Source: Paraburkholderia lycopersici (GTDB lineage Bacteria; Pseudomonadota; Gammaproteobacteria; Burkholderiales; Burkholderiaceae). From it: 64,000 nucleotides of DNA. Numbering within the stretch: position 1 is the first letter of the stretch; every line of letters starts with the position of its first letter. A program made the position numbers and the translations under genes. Under the pieces are notes generated by a model. The model searched no databases and was not told the DNA's origin. It saw nothing but the letters and a program-made list of their open reading frames with translations. Positions 32,608 to 41,134 of this stretch are shown here, one piece after another. The stretch lies in the NCBI RefSeq assembly GCF_900096975.1, contig NZ_FMYQ01000013.1, forward strand, positions 62,001 to 126,000. The letters run 5' to 3'.

Positions 32608-34968
32608 ATGCGCATTGTTTGCATTGGTGGCGGGCCGGCCGGCCTTTATTTCGGCCTCTTGATGAAGCGCCGTCACCCCGACTACGAAGTGACCGTGATC
32701 GAACGGAACCGTCCTTACGACACCTTCGGTTGGGGCGTGGTCTTCTCGGACCAGACGCTGGGCAACCTGCGTGCGACGGACCCCGAAAGCGCGGACGACA
32801 TCCTCGACGCGTTCAATCATTGGGACGACATCGAGATCCACTTCCGCGGGCGTTCGATCCGCTCCTCGGGGCACGGCTTCTGCGGTATTGGCCGCAAGCG
32901 TCTCCTCAATATCCTGCAGGCGCGCTGCGAAGCGCTCGGCGTGAAACTCGTGTTCGAATCGCAGATCACCGACGACGACGTGACCCACGCCGACCTCATC
33001 ATCGCGAGCGACGGGCTCAACAGCGCCACGCGGCAGAAGTACGCCGCGACCTATCAGCCCGACATCGATTTGCGCGATTGCCGCTTCGTGTGGCTCGGCA
33101 CCTCGAAGCGCTTCGACGCATTCACGTTCGCGTTCGAAGAAACCGAATGGGGATGGTTCCAGGCGCACGCCTATCGCTTCGACGAGAACACCTCGACGTT
33201 CATCGTCGAAACGCCCGATCACGTCTGGCGCGCAGCCGGCCTCGACGCCATGAGCAAGGAGGAAAGCATCGCTTTCTGCGAAAAGCTGTTCGCGCGCTAT
33301 CTCGACGGGCACGCGCTGCGCTCGAACGCGGCGCATCTGCGCGGCTCGTCGCAATGGATCCGCTTCCCGCGCGTGGTCAATCGCGAGTGGGTGCACTGGA
33401 AAGTTTCGGCCGACGGCAAGCAGGTTCCCGTCGTGCTGATGGGCGATGCCGCGCATACGGCGCACTTCTCGATCGGCTCGGGTACCAAGCTCGCGCTCGA
33501 GGACGCCATCGAGCTCGCCAACAGCATGGACGCGCATCCCGGCGATCTGCGGGGAGCGCTCAAGCATTACACGAACGTACGCAGCGTCGACGTACTGCGC
33601 ATTCAGAACGCCGCGCGCAATTCCACGGAGTGGTTCGAGCACGTGGACCGTTACGCGCGCTTCGAGCCGGAGCAGTTCGCCTATTCGCTGCTCACACGCT
33701 CGCAACGCATTTCGCACGAAAATTTGCGCGAGCGTGACGCAAATTATCTTTCGCACTTCGAATCGTGGCTCGCGCAGCGCGCGAGCGGCGATACGCGCGC
33801 CGTGCCGCCCATGTTCACGCCATACACGGTGCGCGGCGTCACGCTCAAGAACCGCGTGGTCGTTTCGCCGATGGCGCAGTACTCCGCGCAAAACGGCGTG
33901 GCCGGCGACTACCATCTCATGCACCTCGGCGCGCGCGCCATGGGCGGCGCCGCGCTCGTGTTGACCGAAATGACCTGTGTTTCGCCAGAAGCGCGCATCA
34001 CGCCCGCTTGCCCCGGCATGTATGCGCCCGAGCATCTGGCGGCGTGGCGGCGCATTGTCGACTTCGTGCACACGAACTCGGACGCGAAGATCGGCATGCA
34101 ACTCGGTCACGCTGGGGCGAAGGGCTCGACGCGCGTGGCATGGGAAGGCATCGATCAGCCACTCGACGACGGCAACTGGCCGCTCGTTTCCGCTTCGCCA
34201 CAGCAATATCTGAGCGGTGTGAGCCAATGGTCGCGCGAAGCGAGCGGCGAAGAACTGCGGGAAATCGAGGCGCAATTCGTACGCGCCACGAAAATGGCGG
34301 ACGAGGCCGGCTTCGATTGGCTCGAATTGCACTGCGCGCACGGCTATCTGTTATCGAGCTTCCTTTCTCCGCTAACGAATCAGCGCACCGACGAATACGG
34401 CGGCTCGCTCGAAAATCGCCTGCGCTATCCGCTTGAAGTTTTCAAGGCGATTCGGGCCGTGTGGCCGCAGAGCAAACCCATTTCGGTGCGTATCTCGGCG
34501 CACGACTGGGTGGAAGGCGGCAATACGCCCGACGACGCCGTCGAAATCGCGCGCGCCTTCAAAGCGGCAGGCGCGGACATGATCGACGTTTCGTCTGGGC
34601 AGGTCAGCAAGGAAGAAAAGCCCGTCTACGGTCGCATGTTCCAGACGCCGTTCGCCGATCGCATCCGTAACGAGGCGAGTATCGCAACGATCGCCGTGGG
34701 CGCCATTTCCGAAGCCGACCACGTAAACGGCATCATCGCGGCCGGGCGCGCCGACCTGTGCGCCGTGGCGCGGCCGCACCTGGCCAATCCATCGTGGACG
34801 CTCACCGAAGCCGCGCGCATCGGCTATCTGGGCATCAAGTGGCCAAATCAGTACGCGGCGGCCAAGACGCAACTCGAGCGCAACATTGAGCGCGAACGCG
34901 CAGCCGCTGCTGCGGCGGCCGGTCTCTCACCGCTCGAACGCGCACGACGAACCGAAGGAACCGTATGA
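32608..34968 (+). CDS. Bifunctional flavin monooxygenase/OYE reductase (2-aminobenzoyl-CoA or salicylyl-CoA 5-hydroxylase type)
   Basis: A 786-residue fusion. Residues 1 to about 400 form a PHBH-type flavoprotein monooxygenase (GGGPAGLYFGLLMKR; GDAAHTAHFSIGSG). About 405-770 form an Old Yellow Enzyme reductase (MFTPYTVRGVTLKNRVVVSP, HCAHGYLLSSFLSPLTNQR, RNEYGG-like DEYGGSLENR). This is the layout of 2-aminobenzoyl-CoA monooxygenase/reductase from Azoarcus evansii, which hydroxylates and reduces the ring of anthraniloyl-CoA; databases also use the name salicylyl-CoA 5-hydroxylase. Neighbouring CoA ligase, hydratase, dehydrogenases and RidA favour the anthranilate assignment. Confidence 0.92.
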   Translation: MRIVCIGGGPAGLYFGLLMKRRHPDYEVTVIERNRPYDTFGWGVVFSDQTLGNLRATDPESADDILDAFNHWDDIEIHFRGRSIRSSGHGFCGIGRKRLLNILQARCEALGVKLVFESQITDDDVTHADLIIASDGLNSATRQKYAATYQPDIDLRDCRFVWLGTSKRFDAFTFAFEETEWGWFQAHAYRFDENTSTFIVETPDHVWRAAGLDAMSKEESIAFCEKLFARYLDGHALRSNAAHLRGSSQWIRFPRVVNREWVHWKVSADGKQVPVVLMGDAAHTAHFSIGSGTKLALEDAIELANSMDAHPGDLRGALKHYTNVRSVDVLRIQNAARNSTEWFEHVDRYARFEPEQFAYSLLTRSQRISHENLRERDANYLSHFESWLAQRASGDTRAVPPMFTPYTVRGVTLKNRVVVSPMAQYSAQNGVAGDYHLMHLGARAMGGAALVLTEMTCVSPEARITPACPGMYAPEHLAAWRRIVDFVHTNSDAKIGMQLGHAGAKGSTRVAWEGIDQPLDDGNWPLVSASPQQYLSGVSQWSREASGEELREIEAQFVRATKMADEAGFDWLELHCAHGYLLSSFLSPLTNQRTDEYGGSLENRLRYPLEVFKAIRAVWPQSKPISVRISAHDWVEGGNTPDDAVEIARAFKAAGADMIDVSSGQVSKEEKPVYGRMFQTPFADRIRNEASIATIAVGAISEADHVNGIIAAGRADLCAVARPHLANPSWTLTEAARIGYLGIKWPNQYAAAKTQLERNIERERAAAAAAAGLSPLERARRTEGTV

Positions 34969-35747
34969 GCATGAACCAGGCAATCCTCAGCGATCGTCAC
35001 GCCGTCGTCACGGGCGGCGGGAGCGGCATCGGCGCTGCAGTGGCTGCCGCCCTTCTGCACGCCGGCGCTCGCGTCACGCTCATGGGCCGCGATGCCGCGC
35101 GGCTCGACGCACAGCGCACGGCACTCGGCGGCGGGAACGTGGCGTGCGTAAGCGTCGATATCACCGACGAAAACGCGGTAACCGCGGCATTCGAGCATGC
35201 CGCCGGGACGCTCGGCGCCATCGATATCCTCGTGAATAACGCGGGCCAGGCCCAGGCTGCACCATTTGCGCAAACGGACCTCGCACTGTGGAAGCGCATG
35301 CTCGACGTGAATCTCACGGGCGCGTTTCTCTGTACGCGCGCGGCGTTGCCCGCCATGCTCGCGCGAAAGGCCGGGCGCGTCGTCAATGTCGCGAGCACGG
35401 CGGGCCAGATCGGCTACCCGTATGTGGCCGCATATTGCGCCTCGAAACATGGCGTGATCGGCATGACGCGCGCACTCGCGCTCGAAGTGGCCACACAAGG
35501 TGTGACCGTCAACGCCGTGTGCCCCGGCTATACGGAAACGGAATTGCTGCAGGCGTCGCTCGAACAGATCGCGCGCAAAACCTCGCGCAGCGAAGCCGAG
35601 GCGCGCAGCATCCTGGTGCGCCACAACCCGCAGCAGCGCTTCGTCACGCCGGAGGAAGTCGCCAACGCGGTGCTGTGGCTCTGCGCACCCGGGTCGTCCG
35701 CGATCACCGGGCAGTCCATATCCGTTTCCGGTGGAGAAATCACATGA
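34965..35747 (+). CDS. SDR-family dehydrogenase of the 2-aminobenzoyl-CoA operon
   Basis: A 260-residue SDR with TGGGSGIGAAV, NNAGQAQ, catalytic Ser in NVASTAGQIG and Y-X3-K in YCASKHG. It overlaps the upstream stop by 4 bases (ATGA) and the next gene likewise, so expression is tightly coupled. Probably oxidises a 3-hydroxyacyl-CoA intermediate after ring opening or hydration; inferred from position. Confidence 0.9.
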   Translation: MSMNQAILSDRHAVVTGGGSGIGAAVAAALLHAGARVTLMGRDAARLDAQRTALGGGNVACVSVDITDENAVTAAFEHAAGTLGAIDILVNNAGQAQAAPFAQTDLALWKRMLDVNLTGAFLCTRAALPAMLARKAGRVVNVASTAGQIGYPYVAAYCASKHGVIGMTRALALEVATQGVTVNAVCPGYTETELLQASLEQIARKTSRSEAEARSILVRHNPQQRFVTPEEVANAVLWLCAPGSSAITGQSISVSGGEIT

Positions 35748-36328
35748 CCTCGCCCGCATCCACGCGCAAGCCCTCCGCTGCGAAGGCTCCAATGAAGGCA
35801 ACGACGAAAGCGCCGCGCAAGGGCGTCGAGAAACCGTCCGGCAACGTCGTCGACATGGAGATGAGCACCGGCACCGACAGCCACATGGGCCTGCGCCTGT
35901 GGCTGCGTCTGCTCACCACGACGAACCTCGTGCAAGCCGAATTGCGCCGCCGGTTGCGTGCCGAATTCGACACGACGCTGCCGCGCTTCGACCTGATGGC
36001 GCAACTCGAGCGCTACCCGGAAGGACTGCGCATGACCGAGCTTTCGCGCCGCCTGATGGTGACGGGCGGCAACGTCACGGGCATTACCGATCAGCTCGAA
36101 AAGGAAGGCCTCGTCGTGCGCGACGTGGCTCCCGACGACCGGCGCTCATTCACGGTGCGCCTCACGCACGAGGGCCGCGCCCTCTTCGACCGCATGGCGG
36201 CCGCGCACGAGCAATGGGTAGTGGAATTGCTGGGCGGTCTCTCGCTCGACGAAAAGTCGAAGATGCACGAGCGTCTCGGCAAGCTCAAACAACATCTGCG
36301 TAACGGCATCGAAGGTGGAAGCCGCTGA
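35744..36328 (+). CDS. MarR-family regulator of the operon
   Basis: A 194-residue protein with a basic, low-complexity N-terminal arm (about 1-35) and a winged-helix MarR domain: FDLMAQLERYPEGLRMTELS, MVTGGNVTGITDQLEKEGLV, DDRRSFTVRLTHEG. The arm is unusual for MarR proteins. ATG 35744 overlaps the SDR stop (ATGA) behind GGAGAAA. The likely operator lies at the operon promoter, giving autorepression relieved by an aromatic acyl-CoA. Confidence 0.9.
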   Translation: MTSPASTRKPSAAKAPMKATTKAPRKGVEKPSGNVVDMEMSTGTDSHMGLRLWLRLLTTTNLVQAELRRRLRAEFDTTLPRFDLMAQLERYPEGLRMTELSRRLMVTGGNVTGITDQLEKEGLVVRDVAPDDRRSFTVRLTHEGRALFDRMAAAHEQWVVELLGGLSLDEKSKMHERLGKLKQHLRNGIEGGSR

Positions 36329-36361
36329 AAGCATGAATAGCGAATCTCCAGGAGACATATC

Positions 36362-37216
36362 TTGACGACACGTTCCAGCGCCGAAGCGCGATTCGCGGGC
36401 AACCGCGTGATGCTTGCGGACTATCAGGCGCAACACTTCGGCTGGTCGGTGGAGGATCGCGTCGCGACCATCATGCTCGATCGCCCCGATCGCAAGAATC
36501 CGCTCACGTTCGAATCATATGCAGAACTACGCGATCTCTTTCGCCAGCTCGCTTATGCCGTTGACGTAAAGGCCGTCGTTCTGTGTGGCGCGGGAGAAAA
36601 CTTCTGTTCGGGCGGCGACGTTCACGACATCATCGCGCCGCTCATCGATCTGCCGATGCCCGAACTTCTGATGTTCACGCGCATGACCGGCGATCTCGTG
36701 AAAGCCATGCGCCACTGCCCGCAACCGATCATCGCGGCCGTGGACGGCGTGTGCGCCGGCGCGGGCGCGATTCTCGCCATGGCCTCTGACATGCGTTACG
36801 CGACGGCCCGCAGCAAGCTCGCGTTTCTCTTCACGCGCGTGGGACTCGCGGGCTGCGACATGGGCGCGTGCGCGATCCTGCCGCGCATCATCGGTCAGGG
36901 CCGCGCGGCCGAGTTGCTCTATACGGGCCGCTCCGCAAGCGGAGAAGAAGGGTACGCGTGGGGCTTTTACAACCGCGTTTGCGCCCCCGAAACGCTGCTC
37001 GCCGACGCGCGAAAACTCGCCGCCGACCTCGCGTCGGGCCCGACTTTCGCGCATGGCATCACCAAGACGATGCTGCATCAGGAATGGACCATGAGCATCG
37101 ACGAAGCCATCGAGTCCGAAGCGCAGGCGCAGGCGATCTGCATGGCCACGCGCGATTTCGGCCGCGCCTATGAAGCGTTTGCGGCAAAGACGCGTCCGGT
37201 TTTCAAGGGGGATTGA
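36362..37216 (+). CDS. Enoyl-CoA hydratase family protein
   Basis: A 284-residue crotonase-fold enzyme. Oxyanion-hole segments are CGAGENFCSGGDVHDI and VCAGAGAILAMASDMRYA; the expected Glu-type catalytic region is around GLAGCDMGACAILPRIIG, where one position is Asp/Cys-rich rather than the usual Glu, so the exact reaction is uncertain. TTG 36362 is taken as start because CAGGAGA precedes it at proper spacing; ATG 36410 lacks one. Expected to hydrate or otherwise process an unsaturated acyl-CoA in the pathway. Confidence 0.88.
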   Translation: MTTRSSAEARFAGNRVMLADYQAQHFGWSVEDRVATIMLDRPDRKNPLTFESYAELRDLFRQLAYAVDVKAVVLCGAGENFCSGGDVHDIIAPLIDLPMPELLMFTRMTGDLVKAMRHCPQPIIAAVDGVCAGAGAILAMASDMRYATARSKLAFLFTRVGLAGCDMGACAILPRIIGQGRAAELLYTGRSASGEEGYAWGFYNRVCAPETLLADARKLAADLASGPTFAHGITKTMLHQEWTMSIDEAIESEAQAQAICMATRDFGRAYEAFAAKTRPVFKGD

Positions 37217-37217
37217 A

Positions 37218-38405
37218 TTGAACGCTGCCGCACAAACCAATCTCCACGACGCGCTCGCGTGGCCTTTCTTCGAGCCGCGCCATCGCGCGCTTGCCGCCGA
37301 CGTCGAAGCGTGGGCAAGCGAACATCTCGCGCACGTCCCGCACGGCGACGTCGATGCAACCTGTCGCGCGCTCGTGCGCAAGTTGGGTGAAGACGGCTGG
37401 CTGCGCTACGGCGTAGGCGGCACCGCATACGGCGGTCATGGCGACACGATCGACACGCGCGCCGTCTGCCTGTTGCGCGAAACGCTCGCGAAGCATTCGG
37501 GCCTGGCCGACTTCGCACTCGCGATGCAGGGTCTCGGCTCGGGCGCGATCTCGCTGGCCGGCGACGACATGCAAAAATCGCGCTATCTGCCGCGCGTGGC
37601 GCGCGGCGAGATGATCGCGGCGTTTGCGCTCTCCGAACCGGAAGCGGGTTCCGACGTCGCCGCAATGTCGCTCTCGGCGCGCGCCGAGGGCGACGCTTAC
37701 GTGCTCGACGGCGAGAAAACGTGGATCTCGAACGGCGGCATCGCCGACTTCTACGTGATTTTCGCACGCACCGGCGAGGCGCCGGGTTCGCGCGGCATCA
37801 GCGCATTCGTCGTCGACGCCGACACGCCAGGGCTCGACGTCGCCGAACGCATCGACGTGATCGCACCGCATCCGCTCGCTCGCCTGCGCTTTGCCGGCGC
37901 GCGCGTGAAGCGCAGCCAGATGCTCGGCGCACCCGGTGAAGGCTTCAAGATCGCCATGCGAACACTCGATATTTTCCGTACCTCGGTGGCCGCGGCTTCG
38001 CTTGGCTTCGCACGTCGCGCGATGGCCGAAGGACTCGCGCGCGCCGCGTCGCGCAAGATGTTCGGCCAGACACTCGGCGATTTTCAGTTGACCCGGGCAA
38101 AGCTCGCACAAATGGCGCTCACCATCGACAGCAGCGCCCTGCTCGTCTATCGCGCGGCGTGGCTGCGCGACCAGGGCGAGAGCGTGACGCGCGAAGCGGC
38201 CATGGCGAAGTGGCACGCGAGCGAAGGCGCGCAGCAGGTGATCGACGCGGCGGTGCAGCTTTGGGGCGGCATGGGTGTGCAGAGCGGCAATATCGTCGAA
38301 TCGCTTTACCGCGAAATTCGCTCGCTGCGCATCTACGAAGGCGCGACCGAGGTGCAGCAGCTGATTGTCGGGCGCGACCTGCTCAAGCAATACCACGCCG
38401 CGTGA
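37218..38405 (+). CDS. Acyl-CoA dehydrogenase
   Basis: A 395-residue FAD acyl-CoA dehydrogenase: FALSEPEAGSDVAAMS (FAD/substrate loop), KTWISNGGIADFYVIFA, and the C-terminal LYREIRSLRIYEGATEVQQL with the catalytic-base Glu region. It starts at TTG 37218, one base after the hydratase stop, with AGGGGG just before; the earlier ATG 37170 would overlap the hydratase by 47 bases. It would desaturate an acyl-CoA in the ring-cleavage branch. Confidence 0.9.
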   Translation: MNAAAQTNLHDALAWPFFEPRHRALAADVEAWASEHLAHVPHGDVDATCRALVRKLGEDGWLRYGVGGTAYGGHGDTIDTRAVCLLRETLAKHSGLADFALAMQGLGSGAISLAGDDMQKSRYLPRVARGEMIAAFALSEPEAGSDVAAMSLSARAEGDAYVLDGEKTWISNGGIADFYVIFARTGEAPGSRGISAFVVDADTPGLDVAERIDVIAPHPLARLRFAGARVKRSQMLGAPGEGFKIAMRTLDIFRTSVAAASLGFARRAMAEGLARAASRKMFGQTLGDFQLTRAKLAQMALTIDSSALLVYRAAWLRDQGESVTREAAMAKWHASEGAQQVIDAAVQLWGGMGVQSGNIVESLYREIRSLRIYEGATEVQQLIVGRDLLKQYHAA

Positions 38406-38445
38406 GCGGGTCCGCGCGACGCTCCTCTACCGAATCGGACGAAAC

Positions 38446-38862
38446 ATGAAACAAGCCCTTCTTCCCGCCGGCTGGATCAAGCCGCGCGGTTATGCCAATG
38501 GCGTTGCAGCCAGCGGCACCCAGGTTTACATCGCCGGCCAGATCGGCTGGGACGAGAATGCGCGCTTCACGAGCCGCGAATTCGGCGCGCAGGCCGTGCA
38601 GGCGCTGCGCAACATCGTCGCCGTGCTCGCCGCGGCGGGCGGCAGGCCCGAGCACCTCGTCCGCATGACCTGGTACGTCACCGACAAGAATGAATACCTG
38701 GCATCCCTGAAGGAAATCGGTGCGGCGTTTCGCGAGTTGATCGGCGACTACGACATCGCGATGAGCGCGGTGCAGGTGGTGGCGCTCGTGGAAGACGAGG
38801 CAAAGGTGGAAATCGAAGCGACAGCCGTGATTCCCGGCGACGCGCGCCTGACGCACGCCTGA
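38446..38862 (+). CDS. RidA-family protein lacking the usual active-site Arg
   Basis: A 138-residue RidA/YjgF trimer-type protein (YIAGQIGWDENARF; LVRMTWYVTDKNEYL; EAKVEIEATAVIPG). In imine deaminase RidA the Arg before the conserved Ser (ARS) binds the substrate carboxylate; here the segment is IAMSAVQ, so that Arg is Met. It is therefore probably not a 2-aminoacrylate deaminase. A RidA-like gene is part of known 2-aminobenzoyl-CoA clusters, where it may help remove the amino group. Confidence 0.87.
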   Translation: MKQALLPAGWIKPRGYANGVAASGTQVYIAGQIGWDENARFTSREFGAQAVQALRNIVAVLAAAGGRPEHLVRMTWYVTDKNEYLASLKEIGAAFRELIGDYDIAMSAVQVVALVEDEAKVEIEATAVIPGDARLTHA

Positions 38863-38937
38863 TCCGCGCCTGACGCGCTCATCGCGCACCGCTCACGCAA
38901 CAGAACGATCCGCCCCACCTAGACAGCCGGAGACGCC

Positions 38938-40575
38938 ATGCAACCCACCGCCCATGTCGATACGTTTGCGCGCGACCATTTGCCGCCCGAAGCGCAGTGG
39001 CCCGACATGCTGCTCGACAATCCCGACGTCGCGTACCCCGCGCGCATGAACTGCGCGGTCGAGTTGCTGGACCGCGCGATCTCGGCAGGACACGGCAATC
39101 GCACGGCCATCTGGTCTGACGCCGACGGCAAGCCGCACGCGACGACCTATGCCGAGCTGCTTACGCTCGTCAATCGCAACGCCCATGTGCTCGTGAATGA
39201 CATGGGCTTGCGGCCCGGCAATCGCGTGCTGCTGCGCGGTCCCAATACGTTGCAGATGGCGGCGGCGTTCCTCGCGTCGCTCAAGGCGGGGCTCGTGGTG
39301 ATTCCCACCATGCCGCTCCTGCGCGCAAAGGAACTGAAGCAGATTGCGGACAAGGCGCAGGTCAGCGCGGCGTTGTGCGATGTACGACTCGCAGGCGAAC
39401 TCGCGCGCTGCATGGATCCCGCCGACACGTTCTTCTGCGAAGGCCTGAAGCAGGTCTGCTACTTCCATCACGATGCGCCAGGCTCGCTCGAAGCCCTCGC
39501 GGCAAGCAAGCCCGCCGACTTCACGGCCTGCGACACGGCCAGCGACGACGTCTGCCTCATCGCCTTCACGAGCGGCACGACGGGCATGCCGAAAGGCTGC
39601 ATGCACTTTCATCGCGACGTGATCGCCATGTGCGACCTGTTTCCGCGCCACGTTCTCAAGCCCACCGCCGCCGACGTGTTCTGCGGCACGCCGCCGCTCG
39701 CTTTCACGTTCGGGCTGGGCGGCCTGCTGTGCTTTCCGATGCGTGTCGGCGCATCGACCGTGCTAATCGAAAAACTCACTCCGGCGCTGCTGCTCGATAC
39801 GATCCAGCGCTTTCGCGCAACGATCGCCTTCACCGCGCCCACGTTCTACCGCCAGATGGCGCCGCTCGTCGCGCAATACGACCTTGCCAGCCTGCACAAG
39901 ACCGTCTCCGCGGGCGAGGCGCTGCCGCAGGCCACGCGCGACCTGTGGCGAGAGGCGACGGGCATCGAGATGATCGACGGCATCGGCGGCACCGAGCTCA
40001 TTCATATCTTCGTCTCGTCGGCGGGCACCGATGTGCGCCCCGGCTCGATCGGGCGCGCGGTGCCCGGTTATGTCGTGCAGGCGCTGGACAACGACCTGCA
40101 GCCGGTTCCGCCTGGCGTGACCGGCAACCTCGCGGTGCGCGGGCCGACCGGCTGCCGCTACCTCGCCGACGAACGCCAGACCGTGTTCGTGCGCGGCGGC
40201 TGGAACCTACCCGGCGACGCCGTTTCCATCGACACGGACGGCTACGTGTTCTATCAGGCACGCTCCGACGACATGATCGTTTCGTCGGGATACAACATCG
40301 CGGGGCCGGAGATCGAGACGGTGCTCATGCAGCATCCGGCCGTGGCCGAATGCGGCGTGACCGGCGTGCCCGACGAATTGCGCGGTCAGGTGGTGAAGGC
40401 GTTCGTCGTGCTGCGGCCCGGTTTCAGCGCCGACGACGCAATGGTCGCCGAGCTGCAGAACTTCGTGAAGAACGCGGTTGCGGCGTACAAGTATCCGCGC
40501 CTGATCGCGTTCATCGACGCCCTTCCGCGCACCGAGACAGGAAAGCTCAAGCGCTCGGCGTTGCGGGCATTGTGA
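38938..40575 (+). CDS. Benzoate/2-aminobenzoate-CoA ligase family protein
   Basis: A 545-residue AMP-forming acyl-CoA ligase. P-loop-like FTSGTTGMPKGCMH, GIGGTELIHIF (A5), GDAVSIDTDGYVFYQARSDDM (A7-A8) and the catalytic Lys in PRTETGKLKRSALR (A10) are all present. Similar to benzoate-CoA ligases; with the first gene it makes anthraniloyl-CoA the likely product. It is the last pathway gene, 75 bases after ridA. Confidence 0.92.
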   Translation: MQPTAHVDTFARDHLPPEAQWPDMLLDNPDVAYPARMNCAVELLDRAISAGHGNRTAIWSDADGKPHATTYAELLTLVNRNAHVLVNDMGLRPGNRVLLRGPNTLQMAAAFLASLKAGLVVIPTMPLLRAKELKQIADKAQVSAALCDVRLAGELARCMDPADTFFCEGLKQVCYFHHDAPGSLEALAASKPADFTACDTASDDVCLIAFTSGTTGMPKGCMHFHRDVIAMCDLFPRHVLKPTAADVFCGTPPLAFTFGLGGLLCFPMRVGASTVLIEKLTPALLLDTIQRFRATIAFTAPTFYRQMAPLVAQYDLASLHKTVSAGEALPQATRDLWREATGIEMIDGIGGTELIHIFVSSAGTDVRPGSIGRAVPGYVVQALDNDLQPVPPGVTGNLAVRGPTGCRYLADERQTVFVRGGWNLPGDAVSIDTDGYVFYQARSDDMIVSSGYNIAGPEIETVLMQHPAVAECGVTGVPDELRGQVVKAFVVLRPGFSADDAMVAELQNFVKNAVAAYKYPRLIAFIDALPRTETGKLKRSALRAL

Positions 40576-40608
40576 GTACTGCGCAGGTTAAATTCTTAAA
40601 GTATTACT

Positions 40609-40638
40609 ACGTAAACCGTCAAATTCACAACGTAAACC
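40609..40638 (+). repeat. Two ACGTAAACC direct repeats, 21 bases apart
   Basis: ACGTAAACC at 40609-40617 and 40630-40638 in a strongly AT-rich stretch (40585-40680) that also holds TTGACATTATTCTTATAATG. Spacing equals two helical turns, as for a regulator bound on one DNA face. Function unknown. Confidence 0.4.
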
Positions 40639-40721
40639 ACATACTTTTTGACATTATTCTTATAATGTTTTGATAGTGACGCAATCTGACGCCGGGGAAA
40701 TCTGCAAGACCCTTCTCAGTT

Positions 40722-40865
40722 TGCGCACAAACTTGCGCAGATCGGTCGGCGGCGGGCATTTTGCGCAAGTTCGCGCTCATTTTTGAACTAAAGCGCGGAT
40801 GAATTTTGCGCATGATTACGCGTAAAAGAGCGATCGGCATCCTATAATGCGCACCATGATGCGCA
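40722..40865 (+). promoter_or_regulatory. Array of four TGCGCA-N6 operators at the hipBA-type promoter
   Basis: Two perfect copies of TGCGCA-N6-TGCGCA (40722-40739 and 40848-40865) and two with one degenerate half: TGCGCA-N6-CGCTCA (40762-40779) and TGCGCA-N6-CGCGTA (40807-40824). The last copy covers the -10 box TATAAT (40843-40848) and the possible start codons of the antitoxin. E. coli hipBA also has several operators, with a different sequence. Confidence 0.65.
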
Positions 40866-41134
40866 AAAAACCCGCCAACCAGCCAATCTCGAACGTCGAG
40901 CGTCTCGCCGAAAGCCTGCGGGCAAAGCGGCGCGAGCGCAAGCTGACCCAGCAGGCCGTAGCAGACAAGGCCGGCGTTGCCCGCCGTACCGTTACGAACG
41001 CCGAGCACGCGGAAAATGTCGGCATCCGGGAACTCTGCCGGCTCGTCAACGCGCTTGGCTACGAAGTCGTCATCCGCCCCATGGACACCGTGATACTCGA
41101 GGACCTGAACGACATATTCAGGGACGAAGAATGA
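40856..41134 (+). CDS. HipB-like antitoxin (XRE helix-turn-helix)
   Basis: A 92-residue DNA-binding protein: Xre domain about 14-75 (LRAKRRERKLTQQAVADKAGV, RRTVTNAEHAENVG). The stop overlaps the toxin start by 4 bases (ATGA). Start choice is open between ATGs at 40847, 40856 and 40859; none has a ribosome binding site. TATAAT at 40843-40848 would start transcription at about 40855, leaving a leaderless message at ATG 40856. It should neutralise the toxin and repress the operon through the TGCGCA operators. Confidence 0.88.
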   Translation: MMRKKPANQPISNVERLAESLRAKRRERKLTQQAVADKAGVARRTVTNAEHAENVGIRELCRLVNALGYEVVIRPMDTVILEDLNDIFRDEE

